Below are positions 26,613 to 33,107 of a stretch of DNA of 33,107 nt, piece after piece. How positions within the stretch are numbered: the first letter of the stretch is position 1; every line of letters begins with the position of its first letter. A model generated the notes under the pieces. That model did not search any database. It had not been told where the DNA came from and saw only the letters and a program-made list of their open reading frames with translations. This DNA is from Nitrosomonas halophila (GTDB lineage: Bacteria > Pseudomonadota > Gammaproteobacteria > Burkholderiales > Nitrosomonadaceae), in the NCBI RefSeq assembly GCF_900107165.1, contig NZ_FNOY01000030.1:1-33107 (forward strand), read 5' to 3'. The translations under genes and the position numbers were made by a program.

Positions 26613-27452
26613 ATGAAAAAATCGATCTTAATCACCGGCTGTTCCAGTGGTATTGGCTACTGCGCCGCACATGGCTTGCAGGCGCGCGGCTACCGTGTTT
26701 TTGCCACGGCCCGCAGACAGGAAAGCGTGGACATGCTGCTGGCAGAAGGCCTGGAAAGCTTCCAGCTGGATCTGGATGATTCCGATTCGATCCGCTCTGC
26801 GGTCGAGGAAACCCTGCGGCGCAGCCAAGGCCAACTGTATGCATTATTCAATAACGGCGCCTATGGGCTGCCAGGCGCAGTAGAAGACCTGAGCCGGGAG
26901 GCCATGCGCGCGCAATTCGAAACCAATTTTTTCGGATGGCTGGAACTGACCAACCTCATCCTGCCGATCATGCGCAAACAGGGCTATGGCCGGATCATAC
27001 AGAACAGCTCGGTACTCGGTTTTGCCGCCATGCCTTTCCGGGGCGCATACAACGCCTCAAAATTTGCCATCGAAGGGTTGAGCGATACCTTGCGTCTCGA
27101 ATTGAGAGGCACCCATATTTTTGTCAGCCTGGTCGAGCCCGGGCCGATTGCCACCCGGTTCCGTGCCAACGCAATGCAAGCGATGGAACGTTATATCGAC
27201 ATTGAAAAGAGCGTGCATCGCGAGAAATATCTCGCCGTCCAGGCGAGACTCAATAAACAAGGGCCAGCCGTTCCCTTTACCCTGCCACCCGAGGCGGTGC
27301 TGAAAAAAGTGATCCACGCACTCGAATCCCCAGCGCCTCGGGCACGCTATTACGTTACATTTCCCACTTACCTGTTTGCTTATCTTCGACGCATCCTGCC
27401 CACTCGCGCCTTGGACAAACTGCTCGCCAAGGCCGGAAGCGACCATCAGTAA
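26613..27452 (+). CDS. Short-chain dehydrogenase/reductase family protein
   Basis: This protein of 279 residues is a classical SDR. The NAD(P)-binding motif is ITGCSSGIGY (about residues 6-15), the structural motif NNGAYG replaces NNAG, and the catalytic Ser (NSSVLGFAAM) and YNASK follow. A GPIATRF segment after the active site and a C-terminal FPTYLFAYLRRILPTRALD tail resemble SDRs annotated as retinol- or sphingosine-type reductases. Arg at positions 35-36 (FATARR) suggests NADPH preference. The ATG at 26613 follows AAGAGA; longer frames upstream lack support. The gene stands alone, divergent from the lnt operon. Substrate unknown. Confidence 0.88.
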   Translation: MKKSILITGCSSGIGYCAAHGLQARGYRVFATARRQESVDMLLAEGLESFQLDLDDSDSIRSAVEETLRRSQGQLYALFNNGAYGLPGAVEDLSREAMRAQFETNFFGWLELTNLILPIMRKQGYGRIIQNSSVLGFAAMPFRGAYNASKFAIEGLSDTLRLELRGTHIFVSLVEPGPIATRFRANAMQAMERYIDIEKSVHREKYLAVQARLNKQGPAVPFTLPPEAVLKKVIHALESPAPRARYYVTFPTYLFAYLRRILPTRALDKLLAKAGSDHQ

Positions 27453-27508
27453 ACGCCAAACATGACTATCCGAGACAACCACTCATCGCCGGACGAACCT
27501 GCCAGGCT

Positions 27509-27569
27509 GGATTTCTCGATCCTTTTCGTTGAATAGAACAACTATTCGCCTCAAATGATCTAAAAGTCC
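27509..27569. repeat. Fold-back repeat downstream of prfB
   Basis: Arms 27509-27536 and 27542-27569 are an imperfect inverted repeat (20 of 28 positions by eye), closing on GAATAG-AACAA-CTATTC. The core resembles GAATGG-AACGA-CCATTC in the element at 28812-28912. It lies between the convergent SDR and prfB genes and may act as a bidirectional terminator or be a small dispersed element. Confidence 0.5.
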
Positions 27570-27623
27570 CGCTCAGCCAGCTTCGCCCGCGCTACGTCGC
27601 TAATCGTTATCTCGGACAGCCTC

Positions 27624-28749
27624 CTAGTCAGCCTGTTGCGCGCTCTGGACGCCCTGCTTCAGGCTGGCTTCAATGAAAGTATCAAGGTCCCCGTCCAACA
27701 CCGATTGGGTATTACCAATTTCGATATTGGTCCGCAGATCCTTGATCCGTGACTGATCCAGCACATAGGAACGAATCTGATGCCCCCATCCAATATCCGT
27801 TTTGGAATCTTCCATGGCCTGCTTGGATTCATTCCGTTTCCGCAATTCCGCTTCGTAGAGGCGTGATTTCAGCATTGCCATGGCATCGGCGCGATTACGG
27901 TGCTGAGAACGGCCACTCTGACATTGCACGACAATTCCCGATGGCAAATGGGTAATCCGGACGGCCGAGTCAGTTTTATTGATATGCTGCCCGCCTGCCC
28001 CGGAAGCACGAAAGGTATCCACTCGCAAATCAGCAGGATTGACGTCGATTTCGATACCATCATCCACTTCCGGATAGACGAACACACTGGCAAAGGAAGT
28101 ATGGCGGCGATTGCCGGAATCGAATGGGGATTTGCGCACCAGCCGATGCACCCCGGTTTCGGTACGCAGGTAGCCATAGGCATATTCGCCACTGACCTTC
28201 AGGGTTGCGCTTTTGAGACCGGCGATATCGCCGGGAGATTCCTCCAGCACTTCCACCGCCAGGCCCCGCCGCTCGCAATAGCGCAAATACATGCGTTCCA
28301 GCATCGAGGCCCAGTCTTGTGCTTCAGTGCCGCCAGAGCCGGATTGAATATCGACAAAGCAATTGTTGGGATCCATCGGGTCTGAAAACATGCGGCGGAA
28401 CTCCATTTCCGCCACTGTCTTCTCAAGCTGTGCGACATCTTGTGCGATACTCTGCAGCGTATCTTCGTCACGCTCTTCCTCAGCGATCAGCAGCAGCTCG
28501 TGGGCATCCTGCAATTGACTATCGATTGCTTGCAGCGTATGTACGATATTCTCGAGCGACTTTTTCTCACGCCCCAGTTCCTGGGCGCGATCATGATCAC
28601 TCCAGATGGACGGATCCTCAGCCAGCCGATTGAGTTCTACCAAACGTGTTTGCTTGGCATCGAAGTCAAAGATACCCCCGTAAGGTTTGACTTCTTTGCT
28701 TCAGATCCTCCAGTTGCGAGGTCAGTGCGTTGATTTGTTCAGCTTCCAT
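27624..28749 (-). CDS. prfB: Peptide chain release factor 2, with programmed +1 frameshift
   Basis: RF2 recognises UGA and UAA stop codons. The gene starts at ATG 28749 and reads 27 codons to GGG TAT CTT TGA (stop at 28668-28666). A +1 shift at CTT-T then continues from GAC at 28667 to the stop at 27624, giving 374 residues in total. The shift site CTTTGAC and the upstream purine-rich CGGGGG stimulator match the classic autoregulatory site, where low RF2 favours frameshifting. The main frame shows SPF (RKSPFDSG, stop-codon recognition) and GGQ ([11 protein letters not shown], peptide release). A simple ORF caller would start it falsely near 28643. Two related fold-back repeats flank the gene. 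Confidence 0.97.
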
Positions 28750-28811
28750 AGCGATTACGCTCCAAAACGTTCAATTATACCAGCACAGAGCAAGCGACCC
28801 CAGCCCGAAGG

Positions 28812-28912
28812 GTTGTTGCGTATTCGGGCATCTGCGGCGTTGCGAAGCTTGCGAATGGAACGACCATTCGGCTTCGCCTCGCGCCTTGCATCTTTCCCGA
28901 ATACGTAACAAC
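28812..28912. repeat. Fold-back repeat upstream of prfB (MITE-like)
   Basis: Outer arms GTTGTTGCGTATTCGGG (28812-28828) and CCCGAATACGTAACAAC (28896-28912) are inverted copies with one mismatch in 17. The centre is GAATGG-AACGA-CCATTC (28853-28869), and the sequence between has partial inverted symmetry as well. The 101-bp unit has no coding capacity and resembles short palindromic dispersed elements. It sits between prfB and yihY. Confidence 0.65.
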
Positions 28913-28954
28913 GTACGCCCAGGTTATTCATTAACGTGCCCTTAGGCCGAATAA

Positions 28955-29845
28955 TCACTGTTCCTGTTGTGCCTTCCGGCGCTGGCGCTTCTTGAGGGTG
29001 TAGTTGAGCTCCCCCCCCAACAAAAGCGCAAATCCGCTGACATACAGCCACATCATCAGAATAATCACACCCGTAATGGACCCATAGACTGGGTTGTAAT
29101 CGACAAAAGTCTCTACATAGTATTTCAGGCCCAGGGAGAGAATAACCCAGAGGCATACCGCCAGGATGGAGCCAGGCTTGATCCACTGCCATTCATGATC
29201 GGTATTGGGTGCAAAATAATAGATCAGGTTGAGTGCCACCAGCATGATGAGGACGATTATTGGCCATTGCAGCAAAGACCAGTAGAACGTTACCCCCACT
29301 TCTTCCTTGTTCACGAAATCTCCGAGCCAGCGTATCACCTGCTCACCGGCAAGTATCAGGATTAACGAAGTGATCACAAAGATTGCAGCGCCGAGCGTCA
29401 GCAACACCGATATGGCGCCGACTTTCCAGAGCGGTCGTGTTTCCTGCACGCCATAGACCACATTGAGGCTATTAATGATCGCCATCATGCCCCAGGATGC
29501 CGCCCAGAGCGAGCCCAGCAGACTCAGATAGAATACTCTGTCCCCACCGCCCTGAATCACCTGATCCACATAGCGTTCGACAAGAATCAAAGACTCTTCC
29601 GGCAGCACTTTCTCCGCGTAGAACATAAGAGTGGGCAATAACACCTGCTCGGGCAGCATCCCGACAAGTGCCTTCACCCCCAGCAGCGCAGGAAACAGCG
29701 CCAGCATAAAATAAAACCCAAGCTGCGCCGAGCGCCCCAGCACTTCATCCTTGTTGCATGCTACCCAGGCTTCCTCGATCACCTCCCACATCTCCCTGAG
29801 CCGCTGCCACCAGAACTGCCGATGAAATATTTCTTGTAAAGGCAT
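28955..29845 (-). CDS. YihY/BrkB family inner-membrane protein
   Basis: The product is 296 residues from the ATG at 29845 (a GTG lies one codon upstream). It has about six membrane helices with the family hallmarks SAQLGFYFMLALFPALL near the N-terminus, SLLGSLWAASWGMMAIINSLN in the middle and YGSITGVIILMMWLYVSG near the end. The tail KKRQRRKAQQEQ is basic and cytosolic. The family was once mis-assigned as RNase BN; its function is still unclear. It is a single gene about 200 bp upstream of prfB on the same strand, separated from it by the fold-back repeat. Confidence 0.88.
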   Translation of the reverse strand: MPLQEIFHRQFWWQRLREMWEVIEEAWVACNKDEVLGRSAQLGFYFMLALFPALLGVKALVGMLPEQVLLPTLMFYAEKVLPEESLILVERYVDQVIQGGGDRVFYLSLLGSLWAASWGMMAIINSLNVVYGVQETRPLWKVGAISVLLTLGAAIFVITSLILILAGEQVIRWLGDFVNKEEVGVTFYWSLLQWPIIVLIMLVALNLIYYFAPNTDHEWQWIKPGSILAVCLWVILSLGLKYYVETFVDYNPVYGSITGVIILMMWLYVSGFALLLGGELNYTLKKRQRRKAQQEQ

Positions 29846-29977
29846 CACTTTTCCATCATGCCGAGATTTCCCGCCGGATAAGAATAATCATGGCAAACCA
29901 TGCGTTAACCAATACTGAAGTGAACATGCACATTAATCCCAACTACTGTGCTCCACGACCCACACATCCTTCACGGA

Positions 29978-30430
29978 CTATAGTGCCAGCTCCATGACGA
30001 TATTGCAGCGGGCATAAACCGGATGCACGCCCTCGCTCAGGGTGTGGAAACCATGCTTGCGATAGAGCGCAAGCGCTATGCCCAGCGCAGTATTGGAAAG
30101 CAGATAGAGCGACGTGGCCCCGCGCATCCTGGCCCTTTCAATCGCTGCCTGAAGCAGGATTTTACCGTACCCCTTGCCTCTTTCGTCTGGCGCCACGGTC
30201 ATTCGGGCCAACTGAAACCGCGCCGGGGATTCCTTGAAGAGCGCACATACACCAATGACCTTGCCGGACTCGACAAGACTCAGGATATGCCCCCCCTCGC
30301 GAACGATCCTGTAAGGATCAGCGGCCAATCTCCTGTCCCCTTCCTCGAGCATAAAATGCTCCTTGATCCAAAGTTCATTCAAGCGAATGAAGTCACTGCA
30401 ATGGTTTTCGTTGTCTGTTTCGATGTGCAT
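29978..30430 (-). CDS. GNAT family N-acetyltransferase
   Basis: This protein of 150 residues has the GNAT core: FQLARMTVAPDERGKGYGK (acetyl-CoA pyrophosphate loop RGKGYG), the following helix LLQAAIERARMRGA and the beta-5/alpha-4 segment LYRKHGFH. The family transfers acetyl groups from acetyl-CoA to amines; the substrate cannot be predicted. The ATG at 30430 is chosen; a GTG at 30442 adds four residues. Neighbours are unrelated. Confidence 0.83.
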   Translation of the reverse strand: MHIETDNENHCSDFIRLNELWIKEHFMLEEGDRRLAADPYRIVREGGHILSLVESGKVIGVCALFKESPARFQLARMTVAPDERGKGYGKILLQAAIERARMRGATSLYLLSNTALGIALALYRKHGFHTLSEGVHPVYARCNIVMELAL

Positions 30431-30766
30431 TGACCAGGCCACCGTCCATACGGAGTCAATTGATGCATATTCAGTTTAATCAGCGATATCATCCAGGTTT
30501 CATGATCCGCGCTGCCGCTTCTCTCATCACAATCCCGCTAAATGATACGCTGGATGGTCACGATTTCGTGCACCTTGAGAGAGCAATTTTGATTATTGTG
30601 TATTCTGAACGATCGAAGCGATTTGGACCACCCTGCTGGGTGAGGTGCATGGATTATTGGGCTGCCGCCGCCACCCCAGCACATGATCAATATCTGGCGG
30701 GGAGAAGTATGCAATGTTATGCTTTCAATCCATATCTTCCTACCTCCGGCCCCAAGCGAAACGACA
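30431..30766. other. Intergenic region, nothing recognised
   Basis: This stretch lies between the divergent acetyltransferase and hydrolase genes. It has open frames on the plus strand but none with recognisable motifs or a good ribosome-binding site tied to a conserved protein. A GGGGAGAAG near 30700 would fit an ATG at 30710, but that frame encodes only a short peptide without similarity. A start for the hydrolase further upstream (30683 or 30719) cannot be excluded. Confidence 0.35.
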
Positions 30767-32413
30767 ATGCGAATAGAAAATCATTTATCGACTGTTGGAT
30801 TACTGTTTGGCACGCTGTTCCTTGCACTCTCGCTGTCACCCAGCCTGCTGCCTCGAGGTGACACTGTTCAGGGGATAATTTCGGGCGTCTCCCTGGCAGC
30901 CGGTTACGGGCTGGGTGTCATCAGCGTCTGGCTTTGGCGTTACCTGGAGTTACCCCGTCCCCATGAACGGATACAGCACTTTATTTATCTGGGATCAGCA
31001 GCGCTCTGCGGCCTGCTGGTAGTCAGCTTTCTATGGCAGGCCAGTCAGTGGCAGAACAGGGTCCGGGTGCTGATGGGAATGGAAATGGTAGACGACATTC
31101 GGGCCCTGCTGGTGGGGAGCATCGCCCTGCTGATTTTTCTTGCCGCGCTGCTGATCGGCAAGCTTTTTCATCAGCTGCAGCGGATGCTATCGCGCAAGCT
31201 CAGACGCATTGTGCCCCGCCGGATCTCGCATGCGGCCGGTCTGCTGATAGCATTTGCGGTGTTCTGGGCAGTGATTGATGGTGTGCTGATTGCATTTGCG
31301 CTGCATACCGCCGATATTTCCCATCAGCAAATCGATGCACGCATCGATCCGGAACTGGAACCCCCCACTGCCCCCATGAAAACGGGCAGCGCAGCCTCTC
31401 TGATCGCCTGGAAAGACATGGGCCGCCAGGGCCGCCGTTTTATTTCAGAGAGTCCATCGGCAAAGGATATCGAACACTTGTCTGGCGCACCTGCCCAGGA
31501 TCCCATCCGTGTCTATGTGGGTCTGAATGCAGCAGCAACACCTCAGGAAAGAGCTGAACTGGCGCTGGAAGAGCTCAAACGGGTCGGTGGTTTCGAGCGC
31601 TCGATACTGGTGCTGATCGCTCCCACCGGAACAGGCTGGATAGATCCTGGCGGCATTGAAGCCCTGGAATATCTGTATCGTGGTGATGTGGCCAGTATTG
31701 CAGCACAATACTCCTATCTCCCCAGCGCGCTATCCTTAATGGCTAAAGGGGCCTATGGGGTAGAGACAACCCGAGCGCTCTTTCAGGCTGTCTATGGACA
31801 CTGGACACAGTTGCCGCGGTCAAGCCGGCCTGCCTTGTATATCTTCGGGCTCAGCCTGGGCGCACTGCATTCTGATCGCTCCTTCGATTTCTACGATATC
31901 ATCAATGATCCCTTCAACGGCGCGCTCTGGAGTGGTCCTCCCTTCCGCACTGGCACCTGGCGCGCGGCGACTGACCGGCGCCACCCCGAATCACCCGAAT
32001 GGCTGCCTCGCTTCCGGGAAGGCTCGGTCATTCGTTTTGTCAATCAACAAGGTGGGCTTGAGGTGGGCGAATCACCCTGGGGCGATTTCCGCATCGTTTT
32101 TTTGCAATACGCCAGCGATCCCATCACGTTTTTCTCGCCCGCATCCTTCTACCAGGAACCCGACTGGATGAAACCACCCCGCGGGCCAGATGTTTCCGAA
32201 GATCTGCGCTGGTTTCCCATTGTCACCATGCTGCAGCTCATTGCCGATATGATTGCCGGCACGGCACCAGCCGGATACGGTCACGAATACGCCGTGGAAC
32301 ACTATCTTGATGCCTGGTTCGCACTGACCGAACCCGAAGGGTGGGATGAACATGAATTTGACAGGCTCAGAGAAAGTTTGGTCAACAAAAAACACCCGGC
32401 AGCGCTGCCATAA
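30767..32413 (+). CDS. Alpha/beta-hydrolase family membrane protein (DUF2319 type)
   Basis: From the ATG at 30767 the protein has 548 residues. The N-terminal part has four or so membrane helices beginning LFLALSLSPSLLPRGD, the hallmark of the Abhydrolase_9 N-terminal domain. The C-terminal part (about 220-540) is a cytosolic or periplasmic alpha/beta-hydrolase domain with VYVGLNAAATPQERAELA, the nucleophile elbow GLSLGAL and a late GYGHEYAVEHYLDAW. The family is named by fold; no substrate is known, and lipid or ester hydrolysis is a guess. The start is uncertain: in-frame ATGs at 30683 and 30719 exist, but the conserved domain begins just after the chosen one. Confidence 0.82.
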   Translation: MRIENHLSTVGLLFGTLFLALSLSPSLLPRGDTVQGIISGVSLAAGYGLGVISVWLWRYLELPRPHERIQHFIYLGSAALCGLLVVSFLWQASQWQNRVRVLMGMEMVDDIRALLVGSIALLIFLAALLIGKLFHQLQRMLSRKLRRIVPRRISHAAGLLIAFAVFWAVIDGVLIAFALHTADISHQQIDARIDPELEPPTAPMKTGSAASLIAWKDMGRQGRRFISESPSAKDIEHLSGAPAQDPIRVYVGLNAAATPQERAELALEELKRVGGFERSILVLIAPTGTGWIDPGGIEALEYLYRGDVASIAAQYSYLPSALSLMAKGAYGVETTRALFQAVYGHWTQLPRSSRPALYIFGLSLGALHSDRSFDFYDIINDPFNGALWSGPPFRTGTWRAATDRRHPESPEWLPRFREGSVIRFVNQQGGLEVGESPWGDFRIVFLQYASDPITFFSPASFYQEPDWMKPPRGPDVSEDLRWFPIVTMLQLIADMIAGTAPAGYGHEYAVEHYLDAWFALTEPEGWDEHEFDRLRESLVNKKHPAALP

Positions 32414-32425
32414 GGCAGATCGGGT

Positions 32426-32452
32426 CACGCTGGGCTGGGTTGCTTCAGCGTG
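32426..32452. terminator. Possible hairpin between convergent genes
   Basis: CACGCTG (32426-32432) and CAGCGTG (32446-32452) form a 7-bp stem with a 13-base loop just after the hydrolase stop, and an A-run follows at about 32463. No T-run is present on the plus strand, so termination here is only possible. Confidence 0.25.
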
Positions 32453-32531
32453 CATTGCCCCGCAAAAAACGATAACGAAAAATACCTGCCGTTCAGGGCG
32501 CCATCGCGCCGGAAGGCAAGCATTGCCGCAT

Positions 32532-33107
32532 TTACTGCGTACTATGTTCGCCCAGAGCCTGATGCAGCTGTTCAGCAGCCTCCCGGGCTATCGCTATCGC
32601 ATCAATCAGCATGCGGATGGCCTCGGCTGAAGCATGAAAGCCTTTGGATGCATCGGCATCGATAAAATCCCAGCGCAATTGGGCCTGGCGGTGTGCCAAC
32701 AGTGCAGCCTCCAATGGCGCACCTGTATAGGCTCGCTTCTGCGCCAATTGAATGGCGTCCATCAAGGCAGTCAGCGCGCTTTCCGTTAGCGCAAGCAGGC
32801 CAAGCGTGTTGCTTTGCAGTCGCAGACTGCGTTCGGCCAAGCGTTCGGAACTGCCGTCATGACAGCTCATGCAGGCGGCTTCAAGCTGCAGCAAGGGGCT
32901 GCGGATCCAGTGCTCGGTCACATGCATGCCGCCGTCCTGAATCACTGGCATATGGCAATCGGCACAGGAGGTGTTGTTTGCAGCATGCACACCCTGGGTA
33001 TGCAGTTCAAAATTTGGCTCCTCGGCAGAATTTGTGGGTAACCGAAAGCGCCTTTTGTAAGACCATGGCCGGTGATAGTGGAGCACCCCGCCCAATCTCT
33101 GAGAAGA
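32532..33107 (-). CDS. nrfA: Nitrite reductase NrfA-like cytochrome c, 3' part, truncated by repeat
   Basis: The frame is open to the window edge, but only 32532-33015 looks like ammonia-forming pentahaem nitrite reductase (cytochrome c552). It reads NFELHTQGVHAANNTSCADCHMP, split here as NFELHTQGVH then CADCH (haem 4), TEHWIRSPL, CMSCH (haem 5) and the C-terminal helices ending RWDFIDADASKGFHASAEA. These periplasmic enzymes reduce nitrite to ammonium. Upstream of NFEL, at exactly 33016, the sequence becomes the 92-bp repeat also found at the left edge; the readthrough (HYHRPWSYKRRF) has no NrfA similarity. So haems 1-3 and the active site are missing here, and the gene is probably interrupted by an insertion sequence. 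Confidence 0.75.
   Translation of the reverse strand, partial: SSQRLGGVLHYHRPWSYKRRFRLPTNSAEEPNFELHTQGVHAANNTSCADCHMPVIQDGGMHVTEHWIRSPLLQLEAACMSCHDGSSERLAERSLRLQSNTLGLLALTESALTALMDAIQLAQKRAYTGAPLEAALLAHRQAQLRWDFIDADASKGFHASAEAIRMLIDAIAIAREAAEQLHQALGEHSTQ
33016..33107. repeat. Right copy of inverted 92-bp repeat (probable IS end)
   Basis: This copy is identical to 4-95 in inverted orientation and runs to the window edge, so the repeat is probably longer than what can be seen. Its inner boundary, reading GGCTCCTCGG outward, coincides with the point where NrfA similarity ends, which supports insertion of a mobile element into nrfA. The inner flank is CAAAATTT; a target duplication could only be tested with sequence beyond the edge. 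Confidence 0.75.

Noticed and set aside
28666..28668. In-frame TGA in prfB as a disabling mutation
   Set aside because: It is the classic programmed frameshift stop; the slippery CTTTGAC and purine-rich stimulator are both present.
30430..30861. A 143-codon plus-strand frame in the gap before the hydrolase gene
   Set aside because: It has no recognisable domain, no good ribosome-binding site at its start, and it runs into the hydrolase gene in another frame.
1..33107. CRISPR arrays, tRNA or rRNA genes, restriction or toxin-antitoxin systems
   Set aside because: No direct repeats with regular spacers, no tRNA-like TTCGAAT arms with matching acceptor stems, and no defence-type domains were seen by reading both strands.

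Overview
The window looks like the genome of a betaproteobacterium, most likely a member of the Nitrosomonadaceae (Nitrosomonas-like ammonia oxidisers). This is inferred from a cytochrome P460-family c-type cytochrome, an exosortase-A-type O-glycosylation ligase, and a lnt-glyQ-glyS-gmhB-plsC gene order of the kind expected in betaproteobacteria. No rRNA or tRNA gene was recognised, so the assignment rests on protein families.

Layout. (1) 1-95 and 33016-33107 are two inverted copies of one 92-bp sequence, probably inward-facing ends of a repeated insertion sequence. (2) 241-5284 is an AT-rich exopolysaccharide block on the minus strand: O-antigen/O-glycosylation ligase, transglutaminase-like membrane protein, a decayed transposase, and a large exported beta-propeller plus beta-helix protein. 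(3) 5513-6457 is a polysaccharide deacetylase whose first ~190 bp are AT-rich and whose remainder has core-like composition, so the edge of the accessory block seems to fall inside this gene. (4) 6472-11834 (minus) holds DAHP synthase, a hot-dog thioesterase and the RNA helicase HrpA. (5) 12198-13883 (minus) is a membrane-anchored MutS-like ATPase. (6) 14006-18799 (plus) is a tightly packed five-gene operon: DUF2062 membrane protein, HlyD/MacA-type adaptor, ABC ATPase and two MacB/FtsX-type permeases. (7) 18827-19889 (minus) holds a P460-family cytochrome and a PrcB-like periplasmic protein. (8) 20057-26390 (minus) is a six-gene envelope/translation operon: DUF6164, lnt, glyQ, glyS, gmhB, plsC. 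(9) 26613-32413 holds an SDR oxidoreductase, prfB with its programmed +1 frameshift and a palindromic element on each side, a YihY/BrkB membrane protein, a GNAT acetyltransferase and an alpha/beta-hydrolase-family membrane protein. (10) 32532-33015 is the 3' end of an ammonia-forming cytochrome c nitrite reductase (nrfA-like) gene that runs into the right-hand repeat and seems to be interrupted by it.

Most of the window is ordinary core genome. The places that deserve a second look are the two repeat-bounded edges, the mosaic deacetylase, the propeller/beta-helix fusion, the GmhB homologue that has lost its general acid/base Asp and a zinc-ligand His, the membrane-embedded MutS homologue, the P460-family cytochrome that appears to lack the cross-linking lysine, and the fold-back repeats flanking prfB. 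I did not find a clearly new multi-gene defence or mobile system.
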